A stretch of DNA of 64,000 nucleotides from Deinococcus aquatilis DSM 23025 (GTDB lineage Bacteria > Deinococcota > Deinococci > Deinococcales > Deinococcaceae). The stretch covers positions 62,001 through 126,000 of the forward strand of contig NZ_KB899695.1 in the NCBI RefSeq assembly GCF_000378445.1. The letters run 5' to 3'. Below are positions 40,528 through 52,628 of this stretch, in pieces. Position 1 is the first letter of the stretch, and every line of letters starts with the position of its first letter. The translations under genes were made by a program, and so were the position numbers. Below the pieces are notes generated by a model, which worked only from the letters and a program-made list of their open reading frames with translations, did not search any database and was not told the DNA's origin.

Positions 40528-41439
40528 ATGATTTCCAGCCAAAATTCTGACTCTTATGTGTTGCGCGGTACTGCGGCAGGTGGCACGCTGCGTTTTGTGG
40601 GCATCGATGCGACCCGAATCGTAGAAGATGCTCGCCTGCGCCACGGCCTCAGTAAAACTGCGACGGCGGCGCTTGGGCGCACTCTGGCGGCTTCTGCGCT
40701 GCTGGCGGTGGTGCTGGGCAAAAAGACCGACAGCCGCGTGACCCTGCGTCTGGAGGGCGGCGGCCCGGTGGGATGGATCGTGGCCGAGGGCAGCACCGAC
40801 GGCAGCGTGCGCGGCTATGTGCGCCAGCCGGGGGCCGACCTGCCCCTGCGTGAGAGCGACGGCAAGCTGGACGTGAGCGGCATCGTGGGAAAAGAAGGCG
40901 AACTGGCCGTGACCCGTCTGCTGGACAACGGTGAGCCGTACACAGGCAGCGTAGACCTCGTCAGCGGCGAGATTGCCGAGGACGTGAGCATGTATCTGGG
41001 CGTTTCGGAGCAGATTCCGAACGCGGTGCTGCTGGGCGTCTACGAGGAAGGTGGCCGGGTGGCCCACGCGGGCGGTCTGCTGGTTCAGGCCATGCCGGGC
41101 GTGACCGATGAAACGCTGGGCAAGCTGGAAGCCAACATCCGCAGCATGGGCCAGATCACCGACAACCTTCGCCGGGGCAGCCTGATGGAAACCATGCACC
41201 GCGCCGCCGAGGGGCTGGAATTACTGCTGGCCGCCGAAGCCCAGTCGGCCCGCTTTCAATGCCGCTGCTCCCGCGAGAAGGCCAGCGACAGCCTGAAATT
41301 CTTTGATGCGCAGGAGCGGCAGGACATGATGGACGCGGGCGGTCAGGAGATCGTGTGCCACTGGTGCGGCGAGCATTACCAGATCAGCCCCGAAGAAATC
41401 GCCGCGCTGGAAGCGGCCCCGGAACGGGCCAAAGCGTAA
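40528..41439 (+). CDS. hslO: Redox-regulated chaperone Hsp33
   Basis: Hsp33 holds unfolded proteins during oxidative stress and is switched on when its zinc centre is oxidised. The C-terminal zinc motif is complete: CRC near residues 244-246 and CHWC about 30 residues later. The N-terminal domain shows the usual [20 protein letters not shown] and GWIVAEG...GSVRGYV patterns. The 303-residue length is typical. In a desiccation- and radiation-tolerant bacterium this fits a general oxidative defence. Confidence 0.96.
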   Translation: MISSQNSDSYVLRGTAAGGTLRFVGIDATRIVEDARLRHGLSKTATAALGRTLAASALLAVVLGKKTDSRVTLRLEGGGPVGWIVAEGSTDGSVRGYVRQPGADLPLRESDGKLDVSGIVGKEGELAVTRLLDNGEPYTGSVDLVSGEIAEDVSMYLGVSEQIPNAVLLGVYEEGGRVAHAGGLLVQAMPGVTDETLGKLEANIRSMGQITDNLRRGSLMETMHRAAEGLELLLAAEAQSARFQCRCSREKASDSLKFFDAQERQDMMDAGGQEIVCHWCGEHYQISPEEIAALEAAPERAKA

Positions 41440-41494
41440 GCCCTGACGCGCTGGGAAGTGGGCTGTGGGAAAGGCGGAGATGTCTAGAGGGTTG

Positions 41495-41530
41495 CCCTTC
41501 CCACTGACCACTCACCACTAACCACTCACG
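41495..41530 (-). repeat. Heptamer repeat (GTGGTCA family) upstream of the HtrA gene
   Basis: On the minus strand the units read GTGGTTA GTGGTGA GTGGTCA GTGGGAA, an exact 7-bp period. A related inverted fragment lies at about 41452-41474. Confidence 0.65.
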
Positions 41531-41544
41531 CCCCTTCCCCACCC

Positions 41545-41550
41545 TACAAT
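41545..41550 (+). promoter_or_regulatory. -10 box of the HtrA-type protease gene (leaderless type)
   Basis: TACAAT ends 6 nt before the ATG at 41557. Confidence 0.65.
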
Positions 41551-41556
41551 TCCCCC

Positions 41557-42834
41557 ATGAAGGCCCGCATTCTTGGAATTTCGCTGGTATTGGTCGGACT
41601 TGGACTGGGCGCAACGCTGCTCAGAGATCAGGTGCCGGTGGGCAATGCCAGTTCTCCTGCTCCAGCCGCCCGCCCCAACGAAGCGGCCGCCAAGTTGCAG
41701 AACGAACTCAACACCATCGACATCGTGAAGCGCTTCGAGCCGGGGCTGGTGTATATCAGCACCGAGCAGGACATTGCCAGCAGCGATCCCTTTGGCTGGA
41801 TGTTTGGCGGCGGCGGTGAGACGCAGGTGCAGCAGGGTGTCGGCAGCGGCTTTTTTGTGAATGCCGGGGGCGACATTCTGACCAATTACCATGTGGTGGC
41901 GGGCGAGGCAGGCGCAGGAGCCGCCGACAGAATCCGCGTGCGCGTGATGGGCCGCACGGATACGGTGACGGCCAAAGTCATTGGGTTGGCCCCGCAGTAC
42001 GATCTGGCCCTGATTCGTCCGCAGGGACTGGATGCCAGCCTGATCAAGCCGATTCCGCTGGGCAACTCTGACAGCCTGCAAGTGGGCCAGAAGGCCGTGG
42101 CGATGGGCGCTCCGTTCGGTCTGGATTTCAGCGTGACTGAGGGCATCGTCAGCAGCACCTCTCGCCAGATTCCGATTGGTTTTTCGGCCACGGGCAGCGG
42201 CGAGGGCATCACGCAAAAGGCCATCCAGACCGACGCGGCCATCAATCCAGGCAACAGCGGCGGACCTCTGCTGGACAGTGGTGGGCGGGTCATCGGCATC
42301 AATACCCAGATCTATTCGCCCAGCGGAGCCAGCGGCGCTTCCCAGAGTGCGGGCGTGGGCTTTGCCATTCCCATCAACGCGGCCAAAAACCTGCTGCCCC
42401 GCCTGCAGGCGGCGGGCGGCGGCGTGGTATATGCGCCCAAACTGACCGGGGTGACGCCCGGACTGGTGGTTCAGCAGCGCACGGCGGGCGGCGCACGCAA
42501 CGTCGCCGTGGGCCTGAGTATGCTGTCCAGCGAGGGGAAAAACACGCTGAACCTGCCTGAATCGGGGCTGGTGGTGGGCCAGGTCGCGCCGGGAACGCCT
42601 GCTTACGCGGCTGGACTGCGCGGCGGCAACGATACCCAGGCCTTCAGGGGCGGGGTCATTCAGCTGGGCGGAGACGTGATCGTTGCCGCCGATGGCCTGC
42701 CCGTGGACGGTCTGGAAGACCTTCAGGCGGCCCTGATCGACAAAAAAGAGGGCGACACGGTGACGCTGAAGGTGGTCAGCGAGGGCAAGACCCGTGAGGT
42801 GAAAGTGACGCTGGACGCCGCCGCCTTTCAGTGA
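41557..42834 (+). CDS. HtrA/DegP-type trypsin-like serine protease
   Basis: The 425-residue envelope protease has an N-terminal anchor or signal (about 5-22), a trypsin-like domain with His in TNYHVV (about H111), Asp in YDLALIRP (about D148) and Ser in [11 protein letters not shown] (about S231), and one PDZ domain near the C-terminus ([20 protein letters not shown]...). Such proteases degrade or refold damaged secreted proteins. Its last codons overlap the GTG start of the next gene. Confidence 0.94.
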   Translation: MKARILGISLVLVGLGLGATLLRDQVPVGNASSPAPAARPNEAAAKLQNELNTIDIVKRFEPGLVYISTEQDIASSDPFGWMFGGGGETQVQQGVGSGFFVNAGGDILTNYHVVAGEAGAGAADRIRVRVMGRTDTVTAKVIGLAPQYDLALIRPQGLDASLIKPIPLGNSDSLQVGQKAVAMGAPFGLDFSVTEGIVSSTSRQIPIGFSATGSGEGITQKAIQTDAAINPGNSGGPLLDSGGRVIGINTQIYSPSGASGASQSAGVGFAIPINAAKNLLPRLQAAGGGVVYAPKLTGVTPGLVVQQRTAGGARNVAVGLSMLSSEGKNTLNLPESGLVVGQVAPGTPAYAAGLRGGNDTQAFRGGVIQLGGDVIVAADGLPVDGLEDLQAALIDKKEGDTVTLKVVSEGKTREVKVTLDAAAFQ

Positions 42835-43982
42835 CGGGCAGATCAGAGCAGGAAGCCAACGCCGTCTGGAACAGCCTGCCCACCGCAGACCGCGAGTGGC
42901 TGAAGCACCTGACCGCCCTGGCTCCGGCGGGGGCACGGGTGGCCCTGGTGGGCGGCGCGGTGCGGGACGGTCTACTGGGAATTTTCTCCAGCGCCTCACC
43001 TGACCTGACCTCGCCTGATCTGGACCTGGCGATAGAAGGCGCGGATATTCAGGCTCTGGCCGCAGCCACAGGCTTGCCTTTCACCTTTCATCCCGCCTTT
43101 GGCAATGCCACCGTGACCTTGCCGGATGAACGAACAGTGGATCTGATCCGCACGCGGCGCGAAAGCTATCCGGTGGCGGGCGGAAATCCGGTGCCCCATC
43201 CCGGAACCCTCACCGAAGATTTGCAGCGCCGCGATTTCGGCATGAATGCGCTGGCGCTGATGCTGGAGCCGGGGGGCGGCGTGAACCTGCTGGACGTGGT
43301 GGGCGGTCTGCCGGACGTGCAGGCGCGGGTGCTGCGGCCCCTGCATCCCGGCTCTCTGCACGAGGATGCCAGCCGCTTGGTGCGGGCGGCAAGGCTGGCG
43401 GCGCGGATGGGATTGACCCCTCACCCTGAGCTGTTGGCACAGGTACCCGACGCCCTGAAGATGGCCGACCACACGCCGCGCCTGTGGGCCGAACTGCGGC
43501 TGCTGCTGGCCGAACCCCGTCCGGGCCGAGCAGCCAGAACACTGGAACACTGGGGCGCAGGGGAACTCTTGCCGCCTGCCAGCCTGCCCCTTTTCGATGC
43601 GCTGGACGTTCAGCAGGATCAGCGTATTCCCGTTTCGTTTCAGACCTACGCCGCTGCCCTGCTGCACGCCGCGCCCGATCCCACCACCCTTGCCGCCCGC
43701 CTGAATCTGGGCGACAGGCCCGCCGCGCTGCTGGCCCGCGCCCTCTCGGACACGCCTGCCCCGCAAGACAGCCCCGAACGAATCTTGCGGCAATTGCTGC
43801 GCCCAGACGCCTACACGCCGCTGACCGGGCGCGACGTGGTGGCGCTGGGTGTTCCGGCAGGCAGGGAGATCGGGGCAGCTCTGGCCTACCTCGCGGAGTT
43901 GCGGGCGGCGGGGCAGGTGAAGTCGGCAGAGGACGAACGGGCCGCGCTCAGGCGCTATCTGGCGACCCGCCTCGCCCCATGA
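42831..43982 (+). CDS. tRNA nucleotidyltransferase (CCA/CC/A-adding family, class II)
   Basis: The 383-residue protein has the nucleotidyltransferase core: [12 protein letters not shown], the metal-binding D-x-D in [22 protein letters not shown], and [11 protein letters not shown] (template Arg-Asp), then [12 protein letters not shown]. The family adds nucleotides to the tRNA 3' CCA end. In Deinococcus radiodurans this job is known to be split between a CC-adding and an A-adding enzyme; which one this is cannot be told by eye. It overlaps the genes on both sides and is co-transcribed with the protease genes. Confidence 0.9.
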   Translation: MTGRSEQEANAVWNSLPTADREWLKHLTALAPAGARVALVGGAVRDGLLGIFSSASPDLTSPDLDLAIEGADIQALAAATGLPFTFHPAFGNATVTLPDERTVDLIRTRRESYPVAGGNPVPHPGTLTEDLQRRDFGMNALALMLEPGGGVNLLDVVGGLPDVQARVLRPLHPGSLHEDASRLVRAARLAARMGLTPHPELLAQVPDALKMADHTPRLWAELRLLLAEPRPGRAARTLEHWGAGELLPPASLPLFDALDVQQDQRIPVSFQTYAAALLHAAPDPTTLAARLNLGDRPAALLARALSDTPAPQDSPERILRQLLRPDAYTPLTGRDVVALGVPAGREIGAALAYLAELRAAGQVKSAEDERAALRRYLATRLAP

Positions 43983-44620
43983 TCGGCCCCCTGACCCTGC
44001 TGACCACCGAACCCCTGCTGCTGCTGGTGCAGGTGGCCGCGCTGCTGGCAGGGATGATCCTGAAGGGTGTGGTGCAGGCCCGCCTCGCCGCACATTGGGG
44101 CGACTGGCGCGGCGTGCAGGCGGGTTTTGGCTGGCCCGAACCGGCCATTCACCTTGATTTTTGGCGGCTGGCCCTGCATCTGCTGATCGGTGTGGCCCTA
44201 CCCCGCCCCGTGCCGCTGGACCTGCATGGGCGAAAAGCCGCCGCTGTGCTGCTCAGTGGACCCCTCACCCTCGCGGTTCTGGCCCTTGTGCTGCTGGCGT
44301 TGCAGCGTGCCCAACAGCAGTTTTTGCCCGCCACCGCCGACGTGATCGGCACCGGACTGGGCCGCGCTGCCTATAGCCTGTGCCTGCATGCCCTCTTCAA
44401 TCTGCTGCCGTTGCCGGGGCTGGATCTGGGGCGCACTTTGGGCAAACTGTCTGAGAGACAAAACGTCCGGTTTCCAGCCGTGCCAGCAGTTCCCCGGCCT
44501 CTGCGCGGCACGCTGCTGCCCGCGCTGACCTGGGCGGCCCTGTTTCTTACCGGAACGCTGCAACAGGCCACTGCGCCGCTCTGGGCAGGACTCCAGAGCA
44601 CCATCGCGCTGCTGCCCTAG
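43979..44620 (+). CDS. M50-like membrane protein without the zinc motif
   Basis: The ATG overlaps the stop of the upstream gene (ATGA), giving 213 residues with four or five hydrophobic helices. Near the C-terminal part, [17 protein letters not shown] matches the NLxPxPxLDG motif of M50 site-2 proteases (second metal-ligand region). At the N-terminus, where the family has HExxH, it reads [16 protein letters not shown], so the zinc ligands are gone. It looks like an inactive paralogue of the intact M50 protease encoded 83 bp downstream. Confidence 0.75.
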   Translation: MIGPLTLLTTEPLLLLVQVAALLAGMILKGVVQARLAAHWGDWRGVQAGFGWPEPAIHLDFWRLALHLLIGVALPRPVPLDLHGRKAAAVLLSGPLTLAVLALVLLALQRAQQQFLPATADVIGTGLGRAAYSLCLHALFNLLPLPGLDLGRTLGKLSERQNVRFPAVPAVPRPLRGTLLPALTWAALFLTGTLQQATAPLWAGLQSTIALLP

Positions 44621-44702
44621 CGCCCGTCTGGGCTATCCGTCCGGGCGGGCAGGAAGAATGGCCCCTGTTTGGTTTGCCCCTTCCCCGTAGAATGCAGGGC
44701 CT

Positions 44703-45311
44703 ATGGGCCTTCTCAGTCTGCTGACCTCCAATCCCACCGCGTTCGTGATTATCGCGCTGGCCCTCGTTCTGTCTCTCACCGTGCACGAATTTGCCCATGC
44801 CTATGTCGCCGACAGGCTGGGAGACCCCACGCCGCGCCGCTTTGGACGGGTCACCCTGAATCCGGGCAAACACCTTGACCCGCTGGGTACGCTCCTGCTC
44901 CTGGTGGCAGGCTTCGGATTTGCCAAGCCCGTGCCGATCAATCCGGCCAACCTGGGACGCTGGGGCACGCTGTGGGTTTCGGCAGCAGGCCCGATCAGTA
45001 ACCTGCTGATCGCTTTCGTTTCGGCCATCTTGCTGCGGGTCCTGCCCCAGAACGACCTGACCTTTCAGGTGCTGCTCACTGTGCTGGGAATCAACGTCGT
45101 GTTGGCCGTCTTCAACCTGATTCCCATTCCGCTGCTGGATGGCAGCCGCATTCTGGGCGCACTCGTGCCCTCTCTGGGCCGCAGCCTCGCACAGTTCGAA
45201 GCCATGCCGTTCAGCTTCGTCCTGGTGATGGCCTTCATTTTTATCGCCCGCGAACCCATCAACGGAATTATCCGCACAGTGCAGGGTTGGGTCCTGGGTG
45301 TGGTGGGTTAG
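44703..45311 (+). CDS. Site-2 protease family (M50) membrane metalloprotease
   Basis: The 202-residue protein keeps both halves of the active site: HEFAH at residues 28-32 in [17 protein letters not shown], and the third-ligand motif [14 protein letters not shown]. It is the short, PDZ-less type found in many Deinococcus-Thermus genomes, with four to six membrane helices. Members cut transmembrane segments of regulatory proteins; the target here is unknown. A TAGAAT box lies 9 nt before the ATG. Confidence 0.92.
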   Translation: MGLLSLLTSNPTAFVIIALALVLSLTVHEFAHAYVADRLGDPTPRRFGRVTLNPGKHLDPLGTLLLLVAGFGFAKPVPINPANLGRWGTLWVSAAGPISNLLIAFVSAILLRVLPQNDLTFQVLLTVLGINVVLAVFNLIPIPLLDGSRILGALVPSLGRSLAQFEAMPFSFVLVMAFIFIAREPINGIIRTVQGWVLGVVG

Positions 45312-45341
45312 GCACAGAAGACATACTCCGTGGCAATTCAA

Positions 45342-45366
45342 GGCCCCCGCTCATCGGTCGGGGGCC
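45342..45366. terminator. Hairpin between convergent genes
   Basis: GGCCCCCG (45342-45349) pairs perfectly with CGGGGGCC (45359-45366); ATTTCC and then a T-rich stretch follow on the plus strand. Confidence 0.7.
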
Positions 45367-45413
45367 ATTTCCTTCACTTTATTTTCCAGCACATCTTTCT
45401 GATCCCTGAATTT

Positions 45414-46073
45414 TTATTTCAGGCTGAACATCATGGCGATATGTGCGCCCGTACCTGCAAGCACAAACAGGTGCCAGACCTCATGAAAGCCCCAGTGCTT
45501 GGGGAATTTGCGCCCGCGTGGGCCGGGCAACCAACGCTTGGTGCCGTACACGACTGCGCCCAGCGAATACATCACGCCGCCTGCGGCCAGCCAGAAAATA
45601 GCGGCGGGGGATAAATTGTGGATCAGTTGCGGCATCAGGGCCAGAGCCGTCCAGCCCATGCCCGCGTACAGCAGCGTACTGATCCAGCGTGGCAGGCGCA
45701 TGGTGACCAACTTGAGGGTGATTCCGGCCAATGCGATTCCCCAGATGACCCACAGGACGGCCTCGCGCCACACTCCCTCTAGGCCGTAGTAGGCGACAGG
45801 GGTGTAGCTTCCGGCGATCAGCAGGAAAATTCCGGCGTGGTCCAATTTACGCAGCCACAACAGGCCGCGCTCGCCTGCCCGGAAAGAGTGGTAGCTGGCC
45901 GACGCCGCATAGAGCGCCACCATACTGACCCCGAAAACCACGAAAGGCCACAGACTCAGGCCGCGTGAGTGCGCCCACCACAGCAGCGGCCCCAGCACGA
46001 TCAAGGCCCCCGCCGCCCCCGCCCAGTGGGTGATGGCGTTTACAGGCTCGCGGGGGGCAGACAGTCGGATCAT
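45414..46073 (-). CDS. Hemolysin III / PAQR family membrane protein
   Basis: The 219-residue protein has seven predicted membrane helices and the conserved family residues: Ser and His in SASYHSF, the [16 protein letters not shown] motif, and [15 protein letters not shown] near the C-terminus, which together resemble the metal site of PAQR proteins (adiponectin receptor relatives). Bacterial members are annotated as hemolysin III but are more likely involved in membrane lipid homeostasis. Confidence 0.93.
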   Translation of the reverse strand: MIRLSAPREPVNAITHWAGAAGALIVLGPLLWWAHSRGLSLWPFVVFGVSMVALYAASASYHSFRAGERGLLWLRKLDHAGIFLLIAGSYTPVAYYGLEGVWREAVLWVIWGIALAGITLKLVTMRLPRWISTLLYAGMGWTALALMPQLIHNLSPAAIFWLAAGGVMYSLGAVVYGTKRWLPGPRGRKFPKHWGFHEVWHLFVLAGTGAHIAMMFSLK

Positions 46074-46221
46074 GACTCCAGAGTAGTGCGCCGTGGGATG
46101 TAGGGTGTGGGAAGTGGTACACGGTGCAAGACGCCGGAAAAGAGGGCTTTTTGGTGATACAACGGCTCAGGAACAGAGCAGCCCTGCCGCCGCGCTGTTC
46201 CTGCTCCCCACTTCCTGTTCT

Positions 46222-47748
<1,527 letters not shown>

Positions 47749-47755
47749 GGCCCGG

Positions 47756-47761
47756 AGTTTA
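47756..47761 (-). promoter_or_regulatory. -10 box of guaB (leaderless type)
   Basis: TAAACT on the minus strand ends 7 nt before the guaB ATG. Confidence 0.6.
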
Positions 47762-47841
47762 CTCCGCTCCGTGAAGGCGTGCGGTGATGGTGTCCACACC
47801 AGTGGGCCAAGCACTCTCCTTTTTGTGGATTGCCGCGCTGC

Positions 47842-47870
47842 TTGCACGCTTCAGAACCTCATGCTAGATT
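47842..47870 (+). promoter_or_regulatory. Promoter of the tRNA-Ala gene
   Basis: -35 TTGCAC (47842-47847) and -10 TAGATT (47865-47870) with a 17-bp spacer; transcription would begin about 12 nt before the tRNA. Confidence 0.7.
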
Positions 47871-47887
47871 TTCTGTCGCCATGAATG

Positions 47888-47965
<78 letters not shown>

Positions 47966-47972
47966 ATCAAAA

Positions 47973-47999
47973 AACCCGCCATCATCGGCGGGTTTTTTT
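47973..47999 (+). terminator. Rho-independent terminator of the tRNA gene
   Basis: AACCCGCC (47973-47980) pairs with GGCGGGTT (47987-47994) around ATCATC, followed by a run of T. Confidence 0.9.
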
Positions 48000-48030
48000 A
48001 TGATTCGAGGCCAGTTCTAGAGGGTCGGTC

Positions 48031-49788
48031 TCATTTCCGCACGATCACGTCTGGATATTCCGGCTGAGCTTTGATCGGCGTCAGCTTGGGCAGATTCAGC
48101 GGGAAGGCGGTAACGCGCCCCGAACGGGTCAGGGTAATGGCAGGCGTGGGCGTACGGGTCAGCTTGACCTGGGTGGCCGGAAGTTTGGCGAGCGCTGAGA
48201 GCGGCACGTACGCGACTTTGCCGAACATTCGCACAGGAATGGCCTGACCCACATCAGTGGTGTTGGCAGCCAGCGTTACCGTGCGCGGCGTCAGAACCCG
48301 CACAGTAAGGCCCAGGGCTCCGGCAGCAGGGGTCAGGGGAAGGTAGACCAGTCCGGCTTCGGTACGGGCGCCCGTGGCCGCCGCCTGAGCCAGTTGCGCG
48401 GGCGTCAGCACTGGCGCGGGCGGCGTGACCACCACCGGGGGCTTGGGCGTGGTGGGCTGTGTAGGTGTGGTCGGCTGAGTCGGGGTGGTTGGGCGGGGCG
48501 GCGTGACCGGAGTGGTGGGGGTCGTGGGTGCGGGCGGCAATCCGGCCAACACCGCAGTGGCCGCGGCGCGGCGGGCCAGCGTGCGGGCCTGCGCCTCTGC
48601 GGGGTTCAGGACACGGCCCCAACCACTTGGCACCCCCCGAAAGGTCGTCCATGCGCCGTCGGCCAGAGGACGCTGCTTGGCAAGGGCGCTCAGGCCGCCG
48701 CCCTCGGTGACGAAATAGAGCATGCCCTGATCGCTGACTGCCACACCCGTATCCAGCTTCTTGCCTGTTTTGATCGTCCAGAGCGCCTGTCCTGCCTTGC
48801 CCACCGCGTGCAGCGTGCCGCCCAGGTCGCCCACGATGACCGTGCCGTCGCTCAGTTCGGCGGCGGGCGCAGCGATGGGCGAGCCTGCCTTGTACGTCCA
48901 TTCGGTTTCACCCGTGGTATTGATGGCATACAGGCTGCCGTCGTAGCTGCCCACTACCACCAGACCGCCACTCGTGATGATCGGGCTGGCATTCACGAAG
49001 AGGCCGGTGGGCTTGGACCAGCGCACCTTACCGTCTGCGCCCACGGCATAGATTCGCCGGTCACTGGAACCGAAGTACACGTTGCCCTGCGCGTCTACGG
49101 CGGGGCTACTGAACACCAGCGACCCGGCAGTAAAGGTCCACTTCAGTTTGCCTTCGGGCGTCAGGGCGTGCATGCGGTTGTCCTGGCCGCCGAAATAGAT
49201 CGTGCCGTCTGGCGCAATGGCCGGACTGCTGAAAATGGGCGCGGCGATCTTGAGCGTCCACAGAATTTTTCCGGCAGAACTGACGGCGTACACGCTGCCG
49301 CCCGCTGTGGTGGCGACGATGCTGCCATCGGCACGCAGCGCGGGGCTGGCATACAGGTCCCCGTCCAGCCTGACCCGCCACAGCAGTTTTCCAGCGGCGT
49401 CCAGCGAGTACAGATAATCGTCGTAAGAAGCGGCGATCACGTTGCCTTCAGGGGTAATGACCGGATGAGCGCGGCCTATGTCACCTGTGGCATAGTTCCA
49501 CTTCTCCACGCCGCGTGCGTCGGTACGGTGAATCCGTGCATCCGAACCCACGAACACCAGATCGCCAGTATCAGAAACGGCCACGCCCGAGAGCACACGC
49601 AGTTCCTTGAACCAGGCCACCTGCGGCGCGGCAGTGGGTACAGTGGCCGAAGTGGTTGTAGGACGGGCAGGCTGATTGGAACCGGGCTGGGTGGTCCGCG
49701 CCGGAGTTTGTGCAGAAGCAACTTGAACGGCCAGCAGAGCACCAGTCATGAGTGTCAGGCTTGTGAGTTTTGAGTGAAGTTTTCTCAT
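48031..49788 (-). CDS. Secreted PQQ-type beta-propeller protein with C-terminal stalk domain
   Basis: The 585-residue product has a signal peptide (cleavage near VASAQT), then repeated about 40-residue blades (roughly 55-375) with the W-x-x-K/R-L, SPA-x-x-x-D-G-T-x-Y-x-G and ALxxxGKxxW patterns of PQQ-like/BamB propellers. A Pro/Thr linker (PTTPTQPTTPTQPTTP, about 430-455) leads to a C-terminal domain like the copper-amine-oxidase N-domain (about 475-545). Such propellers act as envelope scaffolds. No quinoprotein dehydrogenase active site is visible, so a binding role is likelier. Confidence 0.85.
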   Translation of the reverse strand: MRKLHSKLTSLTLMTGALLAVQVASAQTPARTTQPGSNQPARPTTTSATVPTAAPQVAWFKELRVLSGVAVSDTGDLVFVGSDARIHRTDARGVEKWNYATGDIGRAHPVITPEGNVIAASYDDYLYSLDAAGKLLWRVRLDGDLYASPALRADGSIVATTAGGSVYAVSSAGKILWTLKIAAPIFSSPAIAPDGTIYFGGQDNRMHALTPEGKLKWTFTAGSLVFSSPAVDAQGNVYFGSSDRRIYAVGADGKVRWSKPTGLFVNASPIITSGGLVVVGSYDGSLYAINTTGETEWTYKAGSPIAAPAAELSDGTVIVGDLGGTLHAVGKAGQALWTIKTGKKLDTGVAVSDQGMLYFVTEGGGLSALAKQRPLADGAWTTFRGVPSGWGRVLNPAEAQARTLARRAAATAVLAGLPPAPTTPTTPVTPPRPTTPTQPTTPTQPTTPKPPVVVTPPAPVLTPAQLAQAAATGARTEAGLVYLPLTPAAGALGLTVRVLTPRTVTLAANTTDVGQAIPVRMFGKVAYVPLSALAKLPATQVKLTRTPTPAITLTRSGRVTAFPLNLPKLTPIKAQPEYPDVIVRK

Positions 49789-49884
49789 TTGAAGGTAAGC
49801 TCCTTTACATTGCCTTTACGGTGAGGCGGGTCGGGCGTGAATGGCTGGACGCCCGCTAGGGTAGCCCTTAAGATGCGTTTCGTT

Positions 49885-50448
<564 letters not shown>

Positions 50449-50461
50449 TCCAAACAACTCC

Positions 50462-50505
50462 AAAAGCCGCGCCCCCACACCGGGAAGCGCGGCTTTTATT
50501 TTTTC
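50462..50505 (+). terminator. Rho-independent terminator after the Thr-rich protein gene
   Basis: AAAAGCCGCGC (50462-50472) pairs with GCGCGGCTTTT (50487-50497), followed by ATTTTTTC. Confidence 0.9.
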
Positions 50506-50532
50506 TTTAACAACAGGGGGAAGTGACAGGTT

Positions 50533-51003
50533 ATGGGCCAGAAATTGCTGGTGATCTCGGATACGCACGGCCTCTTGCGGCCCGGAGTTCTGGAACTGGC
50601 AGGGCAGGCAGACGCCGTGTTGCATGCGGGCGACGTGGGAAAGCTGGAGATTCTGAACGCTCTGCGAGAAGCCGAACCGGGAAAGGTTTACGCCATTCGC
50701 GGCAACGTGGACCGTACATCCCCACTGAACGCCCTCCCCGAGACTCTGATGCTGGAACTGGAGGGCGTGTGGATCTATCTGCTGCACGACCTGGCCCAGC
50801 TTGACCTCGTGCCAGCAGCGGCGGGCGTGCGCGTGGTGATCAGCGGGCATACACATCAGCCAAAGCTGGAGGAACGGGGCGGCGTGCTGTACCTCAATCC
50901 GGGGTCGGTGGGGCCGCGCCGTTTCCGGCTGCCGGTGGCGTGTGCGTGGCTGCACATCATTGATGGCCGGGTCACGGCGGAGCCTGTCACGCTAGAGGTT
51001 TAG
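50533..51003 (+). CDS. Metallophosphoesterase, YfcE/MJ0936 family
   Basis: The 156-residue enzyme has the dinuclear-metal motifs in order: D-x-H in ISDTHGLL, GDVG, GNVD, the isolated His in LLHDLAQ, and GHTH in ISGHTHQPK, followed by LNPGSVGPRR. The family hydrolyses phosphodiester bonds such as 2',3'-cyclic nucleotides or small diesters, and its natural substrates are mostly unknown. GGGGGAAG before the ATG can act as ribosome binding site. Confidence 0.92.
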   Translation: MGQKLLVISDTHGLLRPGVLELAGQADAVLHAGDVGKLEILNALREAEPGKVYAIRGNVDRTSPLNALPETLMLELEGVWIYLLHDLAQLDLVPAAAGVRVVISGHTHQPKLEERGGVLYLNPGSVGPRRFRLPVACAWLHIIDGRVTAEPVTLEV

Positions 51004-51025
51004 GGAACACGCGGAGGCCGGGTGC

Positions 51026-51031
51026 TACGCT
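51026..51031 (+). promoter_or_regulatory. -10 box of the MBL hydrolase gene (leaderless type)
   Basis: TACGCT ends 6 nt before the ATG at 51038. Confidence 0.6.
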
Positions 51032-51037
51032 CGCCGC

Positions 51038-52030
51038 ATGACTGCCGCCGCGCCCCTGCTGACTCCGATTATCGGCACCTTGCATGCCCTCCAAGTGCCG
51101 ATTCCGTACCCCATGAAAACGGTGACGGTCCTGATCGACACCGGCGGCGGCCAGAGCCCGGTCACCATGATCGACACGGCGCTGGACACCCCAGAAGCGC
51201 GGCAAGCCATCGAAGACGGCCTGACCGGGCTGGGTCTGCACTGGCCCGACATAGAGCGGGTCATCATCACGCACCACCACCCCGACCACTACGGTTTGGC
51301 CGGGGTCATAGAGGAACGCAGCGGCGCGAGCATCTTCATGCTGGACGTAGGAATAGGGCGCGGCGAGCGCTACTGGCACATGTGGGAGGACTGGTTGCCG
51401 GGGCACATCAAGCATATGCAGGATCATGGCCTGCCGCCCGAACTGCTGGCGACACTGGAGGCCGACAGCCGCCGGGGACGCACCCGGGTTCAGCCCGCCG
51501 CCCGAGTACAACCCCTGCGCGAAGGCCAGCACGTCACGCTGGCGGGCCGAGAGTGGGAGGTACTGTGGCTGCCCGGACATGCCGACGGTCACCTGGGCCT
51601 GTGGAACGAAGGCGATTCTCTTCTGATTGCCGGAGACGCCATTTTGCCGCGCATCAGCCCCAATATCGGCCTGTATGCCTACACCCGGCCCGATCCACTG
51701 GGCGACTATCTGCAAACGCTGGGCAAGCTCGAAGCGCTCAACCCTCGCCTGGCGGTCGTGGGGCATCACGGCCCGGTGATGGACGGCGTGCAAGCCCGCG
51801 CCCGCCAGTTGCGGGGCCATCACCACGAGCGGCTGGATTTTATTCGGGCAGAGGCCACCGCCCAGCCGCGTACTGCCTATGGCCTGTCTCTGGCCATGTT
51901 CAACCGCGAACTGAACACCAGTGGCCGCCGATTCGCGCTGGCCGAAACACTGGCCCACGCCGAGCATCTGCGGCTGCTGGGGCAACTGGCCCGCACCTGG
52001 CAGGATGGGGCCTGGGTCTATCACGGGTAA
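51038..52030 (+). CDS. Metallo-beta-lactamase fold hydrolase
   Basis: The 330-residue protein has the metal motif THHHPDH (about 78-84), a later His in LPGHADGHLGLW, an Asp in LIAGDAILP and the final VGHHGPV. The C-terminal third (ARARQLRGHHHERLDFI..., HLRLLGQLARTW) is a winged-helix-like extension seen in the LACTB2/YflN-like group. Substrates of this group include thioesters and RNA; none can be assigned here. Confidence 0.9.
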   Translation: MTAAAPLLTPIIGTLHALQVPIPYPMKTVTVLIDTGGGQSPVTMIDTALDTPEARQAIEDGLTGLGLHWPDIERVIITHHHPDHYGLAGVIEERSGASIFMLDVGIGRGERYWHMWEDWLPGHIKHMQDHGLPPELLATLEADSRRGRTRVQPAARVQPLREGQHVTLAGREWEVLWLPGHADGHLGLWNEGDSLLIAGDAILPRISPNIGLYAYTRPDPLGDYLQTLGKLEALNPRLAVVGHHGPVMDGVQARARQLRGHHHERLDFIRAEATAQPRTAYGLSLAMFNRELNTSGRRFALAETLAHAEHLRLLGQLARTWQDGAWVYHG

Positions 52031-52123
52031 GAAGAGGGTAAGTGATGTGCTCTGAGGTCCTGGGAAAGCAAAACTGACCCCGGAATCCCACCCAAGCCTC
52101 AGAACTCTGACCTCAGGCGGCTC

Positions 52124-52129
52124 TATACT
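52124..52129 (+). promoter_or_regulatory. -10 box of the 52136 gene (leaderless type)
   Basis: TATACT ends 6 nt before the ATG at 52136. Confidence 0.65.
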
Positions 52130-52135
52130 CCGCGC

Positions 52136-52591
52136 ATGACGGAACTGGGGCGCATCGTGAGCGCGTTGACGGCAACTGGACTGGCCGTGGAGACGATGGA
52201 AGACGGCGCACTGGTTCAGTACGGGGAAAGCCGGGTGGCACTGTTTACCGAACCGGATCACCGGGGAGGCGTGCTGGTGCGCCTGCACCTCGACCTCGAC
52301 CTGTTTGTAGAAGAAGAGAGTTTGCCCGACATTCTGGTGGGCATGAACCTGATGAACCAGGGCCTGGATTATGGGGCGCTGATTCTGGACCCCGTAGAAG
52401 ACGACGAAGACGATTCGCCCTCCGACGCGCCAGTGGTGGCTTTTGCTGTGCTGGGACGCGCCGTGCTGTGGTTGCCCGACCTCGGCCCCGCCGAACTTGA
52501 CCGCCTGAACGAACACCTGCGCCGCTTTGAAGCAGAGGTGACGCAGGCGGTCGAACGGACACTTCACGGCGGCAAAGGGATGAGCGCGTAA
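52136..52591 (+). CDS. Acidic protein of unknown function
   Basis: The 151-residue product has an N-terminal alpha/beta pattern (TELGRIVSALTATGLAVE, DGALVQYGESRVALF, GVLVRLHLDLDLFV), a very acidic loop (PVEDDEDDSPSD, about 88-99) and a C-terminal helix (GPAELDRLNEHLRRFEAEVTQAVER). The layout recalls YbjN or type III chaperone-like folds, but I cannot confirm it. The leaderless-type promoter supports the start. Confidence 0.65.
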   Translation: MTELGRIVSALTATGLAVETMEDGALVQYGESRVALFTEPDHRGGVLVRLHLDLDLFVEEESLPDILVGMNLMNQGLDYGALILDPVEDDEDDSPSDAPVVAFAVLGRAVLWLPDLGPAELDRLNEHLRRFEAEVTQAVERTLHGGKGMSA

Positions 52592-52628
52592 AAACGGAAA
52601 GTGGGCTGTAGGGTGCAGGAACAGATGA

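Noticed and set aside
43484..43978. Long upstream extension of the M50-like frame
   Set aside because: This stretch is the tRNA nucleotidyltransferase gene in another frame; the real start is the ATGA overlap at 43979.
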